NCBI RefSeq assembly: GCF_016889705.1
Contig: NZ_CP069526.1
Location: forward strand, 186,001 to 250,000
Length of the DNA stretch: 64,000 nt
Source of the DNA: Amycolatopsis sp. FDAARGOS 1241
GTDB taxonomy: Bacteria > Actinomycetota > Actinomycetes > Mycobacteriales > Pseudonocardiaceae
Direction: 5' to 3'
Part shown: positions 48,542-58,700 of the stretch, one piece after another
Position numbering within the stretch: position 1 is the first letter of the stretch
Layout: each line of letters begins with the position of its first letter
Program-made: the position numbers and the translations under genes
The notes under the pieces: model-generated
Database searches by the model: none
Seen by the model: only the letters and a program-made list of their open reading frames with translations
Told to the model about the DNA's origin: nothing

Positions 48542-49546
48542 TCACGTTCGGGAAGGGCGCGCCGCGGACTCCCCCCAAGCGTCCACAGCGGCCAGCCACG
48601 CGGCGCCGAGCACGCCGTCGGAGCTGGTCAGCACGTCGAGACCGGCCAACTCCGCCCGCACGAGCCGCCCGACGGGACCGGTTTCCGCCAGGACGCTGCC
48701 CACGAGCACAACCGGAGTTTTCTCGTCCGGGTCGCGCGTGGCGAGCGCCGTTCGCACGAGGTGCTCGGCCGCTCGGGTGACGATGTCCGTCGCCGCCGGC
48801 TCCCCGGCGGCCGCCGCGGCGCTCACGAGCGGAGCGAACCGGGCGAGCCGGATGGGCGGTTCGGCGTTGACCCGAGTGATGAGCGCACGCGCGGTACTCA
48901 ACCGATTCGCTTCCGTGACAGGCGAATTGGGGAAAGTCTGGTTGCCGCAATCCGCCCGGCCCGGGTCGCGCACGTCCACAGCGGACGGTGCGAACGCCTC
49001 GGTGAGCACGGCGGCCGGCAGCCCGGCGAGCTCCGGCCCGCGGCTGAGCGCATCCAATGTGGAGCGCACCGCCTCGCGCCCGAGCCAGAACGCCGAACCC
49101 TCGTCGCCGAGCAACCAGCCGTAGCCGCCCGCGGTGGCGATCATCCGGCGCCCGCGGACGCGGCCGGCGATCGAGCCGGTGCCGGCCACGAGCACCGTGC
49201 CGTCCGGGGCCGACGTCGCCGACGCGTACGCGACTTCGGCGTCGGCGACCACGCGGACCAGGCCAGCGAGCCCGATCCGGTCCCACGCGTCGGCGAACAC
49301 CGCCGCGACGATCGGGTCGGACAGCTTGCTCACCCCGGCCAGGCCGACCACGGCGGCGAGCACGTCGGTGCGCCCGCCCAGCGCACGTTCGACGGTGTCG
49401 GCGATGCGCGCCGCCGCCTCGGCGGGCGAGTGCGAGTTCGGGTTGGCGCCGCCGCCCGTGGCGGTGCCGAGCACGGCGCCGGTGGCGTCGACCGCGAGCG
49501 TGCGGGTCGACGTGCCACCGGCGTCGACACCGACGACCAGGCTCAC
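48542..49546 (-). CDS. N-acetylglucosamine kinase-like (BadF/BadG/BcrA/BcrD ATPase family)
   Basis: A 334-residue sugar kinase of the ASKHA fold. The phosphate-1 loop is VVGVDAGGTSTRTLAVDATGAVLG, then DAEVAYASATSAPDGTVLVAGTGSIAGRVRG (phosphate-2) and GYGWLLGDEGSAFWLGREAV, and the adenosine motif VVLVGSVLAETG. It probably phosphorylates GlcNAc or a related amino sugar. The GTG start at 49546 overlaps the SIS stop codon (GTGA), so both are co-translated. Divergent dasR and the dre site in front of the operon support an amino-sugar role. Confidence 0.9.
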   Translation of the reverse strand: MSLVVGVDAGGTSTRTLAVDATGAVLGTATGGGANPNSHSPAEAAARIADTVERALGGRTDVLAAVVGLAGVSKLSDPIVAAVFADAWDRIGLAGLVRVVADAEVAYASATSAPDGTVLVAGTGSIAGRVRGRRMIATAGGYGWLLGDEGSAFWLGREAVRSTLDALSRGPELAGLPAAVLTEAFAPSAVDVRDPGRADCGNQTFPNSPVTEANRLSTARALITRVNAEPPIRLARFAPLVSAAAAAGEPAATDIVTRAAEHLVRTALATRDPDEKTPVVLVGSVLAETGPVGRLVRAELAGLDVLTSSDGVLGAAWLAAVDAWGESAARPSRT

Positions 49547-50586
49547 CGGGTCTTGGTCACCTTCAGCAGCCCGCGCGGGCTGTCGGGGTCGCCGCCGCGG
49601 GCGAGCGACAGACCGAGCGCGATGCGCTGGATCGGCAGGATCTCGAGGATCGGCGCGAGCTCTTCGGCCGTCGGCGCCACCGGGATGCGCAGCGCGGCCG
49701 GCACGTCGGCCGAGGCGGAGCCGACCGCGAGCACGTCGGCGCCGCGCTTGCCGACGGCGTCGAGGACCTCACGCATCGCCTCGCCGCCGTGGCCGGAGCT
49801 GGTCACCGCGAGCACGGCCGTCTCGCGGTCGACCGCGGCGACCGGCCCGTGGAGGAGGTCGGCGCCGCTGTACGCACGGGCCGCGAGGTAACTCGTCTCG
49901 GCCAGCTTCAGCGAACCCTCGAGCGCGGTCGCGTACGAGTAGCCGCGGCCGGTGGTGAGCACGCGGTCGACGAAGCGGTAGCGGTCCACCGCGCGCTGCA
50001 CGCCCTCGCCCGCGCCGTCGAGCGTCTGCTGCGCGAGCTCGCCGAGGTCCTGCGCGTCGGCCGCCTTGCCGCCGCGGACGGCGTCGACGAACAGGTACAG
50101 CGCGAGCAGCGTCGCGGAGTACGTCTTGGTGGCGGCCACCGCCTTCTCGACGCCGGCACCGATGTCGACGCCCAGCTCGGCCGCCGCGCGCAACGGCGAG
50201 TCCGGCGTGTTCGTGACCGACACCGTCAGCGCGCCCTGGCGCCGCGCGGCTTCGGTGACCTCGATCAGGTCGGGGGAGCCGCCGCTCTGGCTGACGGTGA
50301 CGAAGAGCACGTCTCGCAGGTCCGGTCGTGCGCCGTAGAGCGTGGCGGTGGACGGTGACACGAGACCCGCGGGAAGACCCAGGAGCACCTCGATCAGGTA
50401 CTTCGCATACAACGCGGCGTGGTCGCTCGAACCCCGTGCGGCGAGCAAAGCGAAACGGGGCGGCTGTTGTGAAATCTTTTCAGCTACTTCGGCTATTTCG
50501 CCCTGCCGCTCGACGAGGCCGGCCAGTACGGCAGGCTGCTCCGAGATTTCCGCGGCCATGTGCTCGCCGGGGCGTTGTTGGGTCAT
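49543..50586 (-). CDS. SIS-domain sugar isomerase/deaminase (GlmS-C/AgaS-like)
   Basis: A 347-residue protein with two SIS domains. The first is FALLAARGSSDHAALYAKYLIEVLLGLPAGLVSPS and VLFVTVSQSGGSPDLIEVTEAARRQGALTVSVTNTPDSPL. The second is VLTTGRGYSYATALEGSLKLAETSYLAARAYSGADLLHGPVAAVD. No glutamine amidotransferase domain is present, so it is probably a deaminase or isomerase of amino-sugar phosphates. ATG at 50586 follows AGAGGAAAG. A dre site lies 57 bases upstream; DasR should repress this operon. Confidence 0.93.
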   Translation of the reverse strand: MTQQRPGEHMAAEISEQPAVLAGLVERQGEIAEVAEKISQQPPRFALLAARGSSDHAALYAKYLIEVLLGLPAGLVSPSTATLYGARPDLRDVLFVTVSQSGGSPDLIEVTEAARRQGALTVSVTNTPDSPLRAAAELGVDIGAGVEKAVAATKTYSATLLALYLFVDAVRGGKAADAQDLGELAQQTLDGAGEGVQRAVDRYRFVDRVLTTGRGYSYATALEGSLKLAETSYLAARAYSGADLLHGPVAAVDRETAVLAVTSSGHGGEAMREVLDAVGKRGADVLAVGSASADVPAALRIPVAPTAEELAPILEILPIQRIALGLSLARGGDPDSPRGLLKVTKTR

Positions 50587-50642
50587 CACTTTCCTCTCCG
50601 CCGGGACTGGGAGCCCCGGGTGTGCTGAGCGGCGTGCGTCCA

Positions 50643-50652
50643 GGTCTAGACC
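50643..50652. promoter_or_regulatory. dre site (DasR operator)
   Basis: GGTCTAGACC is the perfect 10-base core of the DasR responsive element (consensus ACTGGTCTAGACCACT as I recall), here within CAGGTCTAGACCAA. It lies midway between the divergent SIS-kinase operon (start 50586) and the dasR-type gene (start 50743), so it can serve both promoters. Confidence 0.88.
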
Positions 50653-50742
50653 AATGCTAGCCGGGCGGAGTGTTTGTGGTGAAGGGTACGTTTCTTGACG
50701 GGGATGTGGCGCGATAGTGAGGGAAAGCTGAGGGAGCCGGTC

Positions 50743-51498
50743 ATGTTGGAGACAACCCCCGCGAGTGAGGCGGGGACCACGGCGGGTGTGCGCGGTCAGC
50801 GCGAACCCAAGTACTGGGCGTTGAAACAGCACCTGCTGGATCTGCTCGACACCATGCCGCCTGGGTCGCCGATCCCGACGGAACGGGCGCTGGCGGGCGA
50901 GTTCACCGTCTCGCGCACCACCGTGCGGCAGGCGCTTGCGGACCTGACGGCCGAAGGCCGCTTGCACCGCGTTCAAGGGAAGGGCACGTTCGCCGCCGAG
51001 CCGAAGCTCGCTCAGCGGTTGCAGCTCTCCTCGTACACGGAGGACATGCGCAAGCAAGGCCTGAAGCCGTCGTCCAAACTGCTCGAACTCGAGGAGTTGC
51101 CCGTGGAAGGTGAACTCGCGAAACTGCTCGGGATCCGGCAGGGTGCGAAAATTCTTCGCCTTCGTCGCCTTCGGCTGGCCGATTCCCAGCCGATGGCGCT
51201 CGAGACGACGCACCTGCCGCTGGGCCGCTTCCGCGGGCTGCGCAAGCACATTTCTGCGGGCGGGTCGCTCTACGCGGTGCTCCAGGAGCACTACGGCGTG
51301 GAGCTCGAGCGCGCGGAGGAGACGATCGAGACGTCGCTCGCCGGCCCGGAGGAAGCCGAGATGCTCGGCGCCGACGTGGGCATGCCAGTGATGATGCTGA
51401 CGCGGCACTCGTTCGCCACCGACGGCAAGCCGGTGGAGTTCGCGCGCTCGGTCTACCGCGGGGACCGCTACAAGTTCGTCACGACACTGCTGCCGTGA
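50743..51498 (+). CDS. dasR: GntR/HutC-family regulator, DasR-type
   Basis: A 251-residue GntR regulator. The winged helix is PKYWALKQHLLDLLDTMPPGSPIPTERALAGEFTVSRTTVRQALADLTAEGRLHRVQGKGTFAA, and the UTRA effector domain runs LQLSSYTEDMRKQGLKPSSKLLELEELPVEGELAKLLGIRQGAKILRLRRLRLADSQPMALETTHLPLGRF... GDRYKFVTTLLP. Its close match to DasR and the adjacent dre site support the name. DasR releases DNA on binding glucosamine-6-phosphate and controls chitin/GlcNAc use and antibiotic production. ATG at 50743 follows GAGGGAG; the frame is open further upstream without a better start. Confidence 0.9.
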   Translation: MLETTPASEAGTTAGVRGQREPKYWALKQHLLDLLDTMPPGSPIPTERALAGEFTVSRTTVRQALADLTAEGRLHRVQGKGTFAAEPKLAQRLQLSSYTEDMRKQGLKPSSKLLELEELPVEGELAKLLGIRQGAKILRLRRLRLADSQPMALETTHLPLGRFRGLRKHISAGGSLYAVLQEHYGVELERAEETIETSLAGPEEAEMLGADVGMPVMMLTRHSFATDGKPVEFARSVYRGDRYKFVTTLLP

Positions 51499-51592
51499 GC
51501 CGCAAACGGGCGCCGGGTGCGGGTGGTTGCGCCCGGCCGTCCGGTTCGCCACCGTGTGCGCATGAGCTTCGAGCGTGCGCGGTGACCGCACG

Positions 51593-53119
51593 GTGACGAC
51601 GACAGACAGCGGGGTTCGCTGGGGCACGCCCGTGGCGCGCGGGGTGCTGGCGACGACGATCCTCGGCTCGGGCATGGCGATGCTCGACGGGACGATCGTC
51701 AACGTCGCCCTGCCCCGGATCGGTGAAGAACTGCAGGCGTCGGTGGCCGGCCTGCAGTGGATCCTCGACGGCTACATGCTGGCGCTCGCCGCCCTGATCC
51801 TCGTCGCGGGTTCACTCGGCGACCGCTACGGGCGGCGCCGCGTGTACCTGATCGGCGTGATCTGGTTCGGCGTCGCGTCGGGGCTGTGCGCGATCGCGAA
51901 CTCGACCACCGAGCTCGTCGTGTTCCGGATCATCCAGGGCATCGGCGGCGCGCTGCTCACCCCCGGGTCGCTGGCGATCCTGCAGTCGACCTTCGCGCAC
52001 AACGACCGGGCGCGCGCGATCGGCGCGTGGTCCGGACTGGGTGGTCTGGCCGCGGCAGTCGGACCACTGCTCGGCGGTGTCCTCGTCCAGGTCTGGTCCT
52101 GGCGGCTCGCGTTCCTGATCAACCTGCCGCTGGCGCTCATCGTGGTGCTGATGGCCCTCAAGTTCGTGCCCGAGTCACGCGACGAGACGGCCACCGGGCA
52201 CCCCGACTTCGTCGCCGCCGCGACGGGGGCGATCGGCCTGGCCGGCCTCACCGGGGCGCTGGTCGAGGCCCCCGTGCGCGGGCTGGCCGATCCGGTCGTG
52301 CTGATCGCGCTGGTCGCCGGCGTGGCCGGGCTCGGGCTGTTCGTGTGGCTGCAGCACCACTCCCACGAGCCGCTGGTGCCGCCGAGCCTGTTCCGCGACC
52401 GGACGTTCACGCTGTCCAACGCCCTCACGTTCGTGGTCTACGCCGCGCTCGGCGCCGTGATGTGGCTGCTCGTGCTGCAGCTGCAGGTGTCGCTGAACTA
52501 CCCGCCGACGCTGGCCGGGCTGGCCGGGCTGCCGATCACGATCATCATGCTGCTGCTCTCGGGCCGCTCGGGCGCGCTGGCGCAGCGCATCGGGCCACGC
52601 CTGCAGCTCGTGGTCGGCCCGATGGTGATCGGGGTCGGCATGCTGCTGCTCATCCGCGTCGAACCCGGCTCGTCGTACCTCGGCTCGGTGTTACCCGCGG
52701 TGGTCGTGTTCGGCCTCGGTCTCGCGTGCACGGTGGCGCCGGTGACCGCGACGGTGCTCGCCGCGGCCCCCGACCGATTTGCCGGAGTCGCCTCCGGAGT
52801 AAACAACGCGATCGCCCGAACGGGTGGACTTCTTGCGGTCGCGGTGCTCCCCGCGGCGGCCGGACTGACCGGTTCGGCGTACCGCGACCCCGTCGCGCTG
52901 ACCGCCGGTTGGCGCATGGCGTTGCTCATCTGCGCCGTCCTGGCAATCGCCGGCGGCCTCATCGCGTTGGGGATTCACAACGGCGTGCTCGGCGCGGGCG
53001 CGGCCGAGCCCGAGCAGAAGCGCGTTGTGGACGACGAAGCTCCACATCCCGGCGAGTGCTTCCACTGCGGGGTGGAGGGACCGCCGACCCACGTCCGCCC
53101 GGGCCCGGCGCGCGGCTGA
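51593..53119 (+). CDS. MFS drug:H+ antiporter, DHA2 (14-helix) type
   Basis: A 508-residue exporter with 14 predicted helices. DHA2 signatures are LGSGMAMLDGTIVNVALPRIGEELQASVAGLQWILDGYMLALAALILVAGSLGDRYGRRRVYLIG (motif D1 and motif A) and GPLLGGVLVQVWSWRLAFLINLP (motif C). Notably it ends with a cytoplasmic tail carrying ECFHCGVEGPPTH, a Cys/His cluster often seen in this transporter subfamily. The start is taken at GTG 51593; GTG at 51575 is possible. It is not clearly linked to neighbours and converges with the threonine dehydratase (1 base between stops). Confidence 0.93.
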   Translation: MTTTDSGVRWGTPVARGVLATTILGSGMAMLDGTIVNVALPRIGEELQASVAGLQWILDGYMLALAALILVAGSLGDRYGRRRVYLIGVIWFGVASGLCAIANSTTELVVFRIIQGIGGALLTPGSLAILQSTFAHNDRARAIGAWSGLGGLAAAVGPLLGGVLVQVWSWRLAFLINLPLALIVVLMALKFVPESRDETATGHPDFVAAATGAIGLAGLTGALVEAPVRGLADPVVLIALVAGVAGLGLFVWLQHHSHEPLVPPSLFRDRTFTLSNALTFVVYAALGAVMWLLVLQLQVSLNYPPTLAGLAGLPITIIMLLLSGRSGALAQRIGPRLQLVVGPMVIGVGMLLLIRVEPGSSYLGSVLPAVVVFGLGLACTVAPVTATVLAAAPDRFAGVASGVNNAIARTGGLLAVAVLPAAAGLTGSAYRDPVALTAGWRMALLICAVLAIAGGLIALGIHNGVLGAGAAEPEQKRVVDDEAPHPGECFHCGVEGPPTHVRPGPARG

Positions 53120-53120
53120 C

Positions 53121-54065
53121 CTACCCGAGCAGCTCGGCGAGCAGCGCCGGGTCGATGTTGCCGCCGGAGACGACGGACACGGTCTTGCCGCCCGGCAGTT
53201 CATCGGCGTGGTGCAGGTACGCGGCGGTGGCGGTCGCACCACTGGGCTCCGCGACGATCCGCGCGCGGCGGGCCAGCACGCGCACGGTGTCGCGGATCTC
53301 GTCCTCGGTGACGGTGACGATCCCGTCGAGCACCTGCTGCAGGTGGGCGAACGTGAGGTCCGACGGCTCGGCGCGCAGGCCGTCGGCGATCGTGCGGGCC
53401 CGCCGCTCCATGGGCCACGCGACGCGCCGGCCGGCCCGCAGGCTCTCAGCGGTGTCGGCGGCCAGCTCGGGCTCCACGGCGTAGACCTTCGCGCGCGGGC
53501 ACAGCGCCTTGATCGCCGTGCCGACGCCGGCCGCGAAGCCGCCGCCGCTCACCGGCACGAGCACCGTGTCGACGTCCGGCAGGTCGGTGGCGATCTCCAG
53601 GCCCGCGGTGCCCTGTCCGGCGATCACGTGGGCGTGGTCGAACGGCGGGATGAGCGTGAGCCCGCGCTCGGCTGCGAGCGCGTCGGCGGCCGGCGCCTGG
53701 TCCGCGATCGGCACCTCCACGACCTCCGCTCCCCAGCGCCGGGTGGCCTCGACCTTGAGCCGCGGCGCGACGTCGGGCACCACGATCACGGCCGGGATCC
53801 CGAAGGCGTTCGCGGAGTAGGCGACTGCCTGCGCGTGGTTACCGCTGGAGTAGGCGACCACGCCGCGCGCCCGGGCGGCGTCGTCGAGCGAAGCGATCGC
53901 GTTGAAGGCGCCGCGGATCTTGAACGCGCCGATCTGTTGCAAGCTCTCGGGTTTGAGCCACAGTTCGCCGTCCGCCCAGGGCTGGCGCAACAACGGAGTG
54001 TGCACGGCGTGGTCCGCCACGCGCTTCGCCGCGGCCTCGATTTCGGAGATCGTCACCAATCGCAT
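53121..54065 (-). CDS. serine/threonine dehydratase-like PLP enzyme
   Basis: A 314-residue fold-type II PLP enzyme. The PLP lysine is in LQQIGAFKIRGAFNAI, the substrate loop is VAYSSGNHAQAVAYSANAFG, and the phosphate-binding glycines are PVSGGGFAAGVGTAIK. The C-terminal S-G-G-N (VVSGGNIDPALLAELL) holds the PLP nitrogen. There is no regulatory ACT domain, so it is the short catabolic or racemase-type form. ATG at 54065. Deamination of threonine or serine is likely; isomer specificity cannot be told. Confidence 0.92.
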   Translation of the reverse strand: MRLVTISEIEAAAKRVADHAVHTPLLRQPWADGELWLKPESLQQIGAFKIRGAFNAIASLDDAARARGVVAYSSGNHAQAVAYSANAFGIPAVIVVPDVAPRLKVEATRRWGAEVVEVPIADQAPAADALAAERGLTLIPPFDHAHVIAGQGTAGLEIATDLPDVDTVLVPVSGGGFAAGVGTAIKALCPRAKVYAVEPELAADTAESLRAGRRVAWPMERRARTIADGLRAEPSDLTFAHLQQVLDGIVTVTEDEIRDTVRVLARRARIVAEPSGATATAAYLHHADELPGGKTVSVVSGGNIDPALLAELLG

Positions 54066-54216
54066 GTGGTGAGTATGTCAGGAAAGTGTGGGTCATGATC
54101 CATCCACTGTGGACGGTCGACGTGTCGTCGCTCACGCTTGTGCAACGCCGGGAGTTCGCCGAGCGCCTTCATCGTTGAGGAGTTTTGGGGATGAGACGGG
54201 ACTACAGAACGGGATC

Positions 54217-55035
54217 ATGGTCGACGAGCGGGAAAAGACTGCGGAGCAGGGCGAGAAGAAGAGCCCGCGGACGGTGCAGGTGCTCGCCACCGCGCTGGCC
54301 GCGGTGACGGCTGCGCTGCTGGGTTCGACGCTCGGCGTCACCGGCACCGTGGTGGGGGCCGGGGTCGCGAGCGTCATCACCACCGTGGGCGGCGAGCTGT
54401 ACCTGCGTTCGCTGCAGCGCGGGCGCGAGGCCGCGTTGAAGGCGCGCGACGTGATCGTGACGGCGGGACAGCGGCGGGCGAGCCGGCCGGGCTTGCGGCC
54501 GGTGGACGACCCCGCGCAGATGCCGACCGTGCTGCTGCCGCTCGACCCGTCGGAGATGCCGACCGTCCGACTCTCGAAGCTCTCGCCGACGGCTCAGGCG
54601 AAGACCCAGCCCGAGGAACCCGAGTCGTTCGCCGACAAGCTGCGAAAGCTGCGCTGGCCAATCATCATCGGCACGAGCGTGCTCGCGACGGCGATCGCCA
54701 TCGCCGTGTCGCTGGGGCTCGATGCGACCACTGGCGGTGCCGTCGGCCCGGGGGTCTTCTCCGCCCGCAACAACCCTGCGACGACGCAGCAGCAGACACA
54801 CGACGACAACCCGCCGGCGACGTCGGAGAACAGCCCGCCGCCGTCGACCGGTGTGTCGCAGACGCCGCCGCCGACCACGTCGTCGTCCAGCACGTCGACC
54901 ACCGAGACGCCGACGTCCGGCAGCTCCGGCAGCTCCGTCAGCGAGACGCCGCCGCCGTCGAGCACGGGTGGCGCGACGTCGACCACGCAGAGCCAGCCGC
55001 GGACCAAGGCGGGGTCGGCGACCCCGACCCCGTGA
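54217..55035 (+). CDS. membrane protein with Ser/Thr/Pro-rich extracytoplasmic tail
   Basis: A 272-residue protein. Two hydrophobic segments near the N-terminus (VQVLATALAAVTAALLGSTLGVTGTVVGAGVASVITTVGGELYL) form a glycine-zipper-like hairpin. They are followed by a basic cytoplasmic part, a third helix (WPIIIGTSVLATAIAIAVSLGL) and a disordered tail of Ser, Thr and Pro (PPPTTSSSSTSTTETPTSGSSGSS) that would lie outside. ATG at 54217. Function not recognised; the tail suggests a wall-spanning or glycosylated stalk. It converges with thiE, with four bases between stops. Confidence 0.7.
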   Translation: MVDEREKTAEQGEKKSPRTVQVLATALAAVTAALLGSTLGVTGTVVGAGVASVITTVGGELYLRSLQRGREAALKARDVIVTAGQRRASRPGLRPVDDPAQMPTVLLPLDPSEMPTVRLSKLSPTAQAKTQPEEPESFADKLRKLRWPIIIGTSVLATAIAIAVSLGLDATTGGAVGPGVFSARNNPATTQQQTHDDNPPATSENSPPPSTGVSQTPPPTTSSSSTSTTETPTSGSSGSSVSETPPPSSTGGATSTTQSQPRTKAGSATPTP

Positions 55036-55039
55036 CGCC

Positions 55040-55705
55040 TCAGCCGAGCTGGGCCTTGAGCTTGCGTGCGGCTTCGGCCGGGTCGTCGGCGTCGGTGATG
55101 GCGCGGACCACGACGATGCGCGACGCGCCGGCCGCCAGCACCTCGGGCAGGCGCTGCTCGTCGATGCCGCCGATCGCGAACCACGGGCGGCCGGTGCCGC
55201 TCGCCGCGGTCGCGCGCACCAGGTCGAGGCCGGGGGCGTGGCGGCCGGGCTTGGTCGGCGTCGGCCAGCACGGGCCGGTGCAGAAGTAGTCCACGCCGTC
55301 CTCCGCGGCGGCTGCTTCGGCCTGCTCGACGGAGTGTGTGGAGCGGCCGATCACGACGTCGTCGCCGAGGATCCGGCGGGCGAGCGGCACGGGGATGTCG
55401 TCCTGGCCGAGGTGCAGCACATCGGCGCCCACGGCGAGCGCGACGTCGGCGCGGTCGTTCACCGAGAGCAGTGCGCCGTGGCGCGCGCAGGCCTCCGCGA
55501 GCACTTCCAGAGCCGCGATCTCCTGGGCTGCTTCGAGCGGCGCGCCGCCGGACTTGTCACGCAGCTGGACGATGTCGACGCCGCCGGCCAGCGCGGCGTC
55601 GGCGAACTCGGCGAGGTCGCCGCGCGAGGAGCGGGCGTCGGTGCACAGGTACAGCCGCGAACCGGCCAGGCGGGTGCGGATCTGTTCTCCGGTGAAGGCG
55701 GGCAT
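55040..55705 (-). CDS. thiE: thiamine-phosphate synthase ThiE
   Basis: A 221-residue TIM-barrel enzyme joining HMP-PP and HET-P to thiamine phosphate. It shows [138 protein letters not shown], with the R-K and phosphate-binding motifs. ATG at 55705. It is transcribed away from the riboswitch-controlled thiO-thiS-thiG operon with only about 35 bases before the riboswitch; it has no riboswitch of its own. Confidence 0.96.
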   Translation of the reverse strand: MPAFTGEQIRTRLAGSRLYLCTDARSSRGDLAEFADAALAGGVDIVQLRDKSGGAPLEAAQEIAALEVLAEACARHGALLSVNDRADVALAVGADVLHLGQDDIPVPLARRILGDDVVIGRSTHSVEQAEAAAAEDGVDYFCTGPCWPTPTKPGRHAPGLDLVRATAASGTGRPWFAIGGIDEQRLPEVLAAGASRIVVVRAITDADDPAEAARKLKAQLG

Positions 55706-55740
55706 GGCGGCGACGTTACCCGCGCGCTACGGTGGGGAGG

Positions 55741-55831
55741 TCCGCACGGGAGCCCGAGGCACGGGCTGAGAGGGAGCTGCCGCTCCGACCGTGGAACCTG
55801 ATCCGGGTCATGCCGGCGCAGGGAGCGTGAT
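55741..55831 (+). ncRNA. TPP riboswitch (thi-box)
   Basis: Conserved TPP aptamer elements appear in order: ACGGGAGCCCG at P1/P2, GGGCTGAGAGG (the CTGAGA pyrimidine-sensing motif), then ACCTGATCCGGGTCATGCC (pyrophosphate-sensing side; consensus ACCTGATCTGGxTAATGCC) and GGCGCAGGGAGCG closing the stem. The usual TAATGCC is TCATGCC here. The thiO ATG is five bases after the aptamer, with the final AGGGAG lying in the closing stem. Ligand binding can therefore hide the ribosome site, suggesting translational control. Confidence 0.95.
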
Positions 55832-55835
55832 TTTC

Positions 55836-56935
55836 ATGAGCAAGACCCTCACCGTCGTCGGCGGCGGTGTGATCGGCCTGTCCGCGGCCTGGCGCGCGGC
55901 GGCCCGCGGCTACCGCGTGACGGTGCTCGACCCTTCGCCCGGCGAGGGCGGTGCGTCGTGGGTGGCCGGCGGGATGCTGGCGCCGGTCACGGAGGCGTGG
56001 CCGGGTGAGGAACACGTGCTCAGCCTGGGCGAGGAGTCGCTGCGGCGCTGGCCGGCGTTCGCTCGTGACCTCGAGGCCGAGGGCACGGACCCCGGACTGG
56101 CTGGGCACGGCACGATCGTCGTGGCGTTCGACAGCGCCGATGCGGGGCACTTGGACATCCTCGCGGAGTACCTGACGTCGCTGGGCCGCTCAGTCGAGCG
56201 GCTCACGGGCCGGGCGGCGCGCAAGCTCGCGCCGGGGCTCGGGGCCGTGCGCAGCGGTCTGCACGTGCCCGGCGACCTGGCCGTGGACAACCGGAAGCTG
56301 CTCACGGCGCTGCTGCAGGCGTGCTCGAAACGCGGGGTCGAGTTCTCGCCGGCGCGGATGTCCCGGCTCGACGAGGTGACCGGTCCCGTCGTGCTGGCGG
56401 CCGGTGCGTGGACGGGCCGATTGCACCCGCTGCTGGCCGACGCCGTGCGGCCGTTGAAGGGCGAGATCCTGCGGCTGCGGCCACGCCGGGGTTGCCTGCC
56501 GCCTCCGCCGTACACTGTGCGCGCGATGGTCGAGGGCCGGCCGATCTACCTGGTGCCGCGCGCCGACGGCGAGCTGGTGCTCGGCGCGACGCAGTACGAA
56601 GCGGGCTTCGACGTGGCCGTGACCGCGCGGGGCGTGCGTGAGCTGCTCGAAGGCGCCGAACGGATCCTGCCGGGGATCACGGAGTACGAGCTCGTCGAGA
56701 CGGCCGCGGGCCTGCGCGCGGGCAGCCGCGACGCGTTGCCGTACATCGGCGAGCTCGGCGAAGGCGTGTACGCGGCCACCGGCCACCACCGCAACGGCTT
56801 GTTGATGGCCCCCGTGACCGCCGACGCCGTGGTCGCCTGGCTGACCGGCGAGCGGCCGCCGGACGAGATCGGTGCGGCCACGCCCGCCCGGTTGCCCGCT
56901 TCGCGTCCGAATTCCGCAGTGGAGGAACGAGTCTG

Positions 56936-56936
<1 letters not shown>
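55836..56936 (+). CDS. thiO: glycine oxidase ThiO
   Basis: A 366-residue FAD-dependent oxidase that turns glycine into iminoacetate for thiazole synthesis. The FAD-binding start is LTVVGGGVIGLSAAWRAAARGYRVTVLDPSPGEGGASWVAGGMLAPVTEAWPGEE, with the later DAO motifs VVLAAGAWTGRLHPLL and GLRAGSRDALPYIGELGEGVYAATGHHRNGLLMAPVTADAVVAWLTG. ATG at 55836 directly follows the TPP riboswitch. The stop overlaps the thiS ATG (TGATG). First gene of thiOSG. Confidence 0.96.
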
Positions 56937-57893
<957 letters not shown>

Positions 57894-57963
57894 CCCGAAG
57901 GCGCTGACCCGGACGCGCTGATCGCTCCTGCGCGTGCTGGGCCGACCACGCGCAGTCGCCTTG

Positions 57964-57991
57964 CCCCGTGGGGATTTCATCCCCCGCGGGG
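57964..57991 (+). terminator. hairpin terminator after thiG
   Basis: CCCCG-T-GGGGAT and ATCCCC-CG-CGGGG pair in two blocks (5 + 6 bp with a small internal loop) around the loop TTC. It starts 71 bases after the thiG stop in the 257-bp gap before the marR gene. No T-run is present. The rest of the gap shows no gene. Confidence 0.65.
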
Positions 57992-58150
57992 TACACGCGG
58001 GTAAGCCGCCTGGTGCGTCTGGGCCGCGTTTCGCACCCCAGTCGGTGATTTCGTCCGCGCTTAACGCCGATCGAGCACCGCGAGGCCTTATGGTGGACGG
58101 CACCTTTCCGGCGCACCAGCGGCGGGCAACAGCAGCAGGAGGAGCCAGCC

Positions 58151-58582
58151 GTGACACTGTCCTCGGTCCAGGATGTCTCGGGCAGGTTGTACCTGGCCGT
58201 CGGACGCCTCTCGCGCTCCTTGCGGCAGGCGGGCGTCCCCGGCCCCGGCCACGGTGCGATCTCCGCCCTCGCCACGCTCGTCCACTTCGGTCAGCTCCGC
58301 CTCGGCGACCTGGCCGCCAAGGAAGGCGTCGCCGCCGCGACGATGTCGCGGATCATCGCCACACTCGTCGAGTCGGGTTACGTCACGCGGGAGTCCGATC
58401 CCGTCGACCGTCGCGCCTGGCTCGCCCGCGCGACGGAGGAGGGTGAGCGCCTCGTGTCCGGCGTGCGGTCCACCCGCGTGCAGGAGCTGAATCGCCGCCT
58501 CGACAAGCTGAGCCGCGAGGACCGCGACGCGATCACCGCCGCCCTCCCGGCCCTCGAAGCCCTCATCTCCGACGACAACTAG
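58151..58582 (+). CDS. MarR-family transcriptional regulator
   Basis: A 143-residue winged-helix protein: LYLAVGRLSRSLRQAGVPGPGHGAISALATLVHFGQLRLGDLAAKEGVAAATMSRIIATLVESGYVTRESDPVDRRAWLARATEEGERLVSGVRSTRVQELNRRLDKLSREDRDAITAALPALEALI. It has recognition helix AATMSRIIATLVESG and wing DPVDRRAWLARAT. GTG at 58151 has AGGAGGAG upstream, an ideal ribosome site. It converges with thiD. The target is unknown; its place in the thi region may be coincidence. Confidence 0.9.
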   Translation: MTLSSVQDVSGRLYLAVGRLSRSLRQAGVPGPGHGAISALATLVHFGQLRLGDLAAKEGVAAATMSRIIATLVESGYVTRESDPVDRRAWLARATEEGERLVSGVRSTRVQELNRRLDKLSREDRDAITAALPALEALISDDN

Positions 58583-58629
58583 GGGCTCCACCCGCGACTT
58601 CCGCGCGAATCGTCGGCCGCCATCGCCGG

Positions 58630-58648
58630 ACAGGGACCGGCGCCCTGT
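58630..58648. terminator. short hairpin between marR and thiD
   Basis: ACAGGG (58630-58635) and CCCTGT (58643-58648) with a 7-base loop, followed by TTTC on the plus strand. It lies in the 118-bp gap between converging genes and may end transcription of the marR gene. Confidence 0.5.
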
Positions 58649-58700
58649 TTCGGCTGCGCGGGGAACCGGGCGGTGATCCACCAGCACCCGGCAGTCCGGT

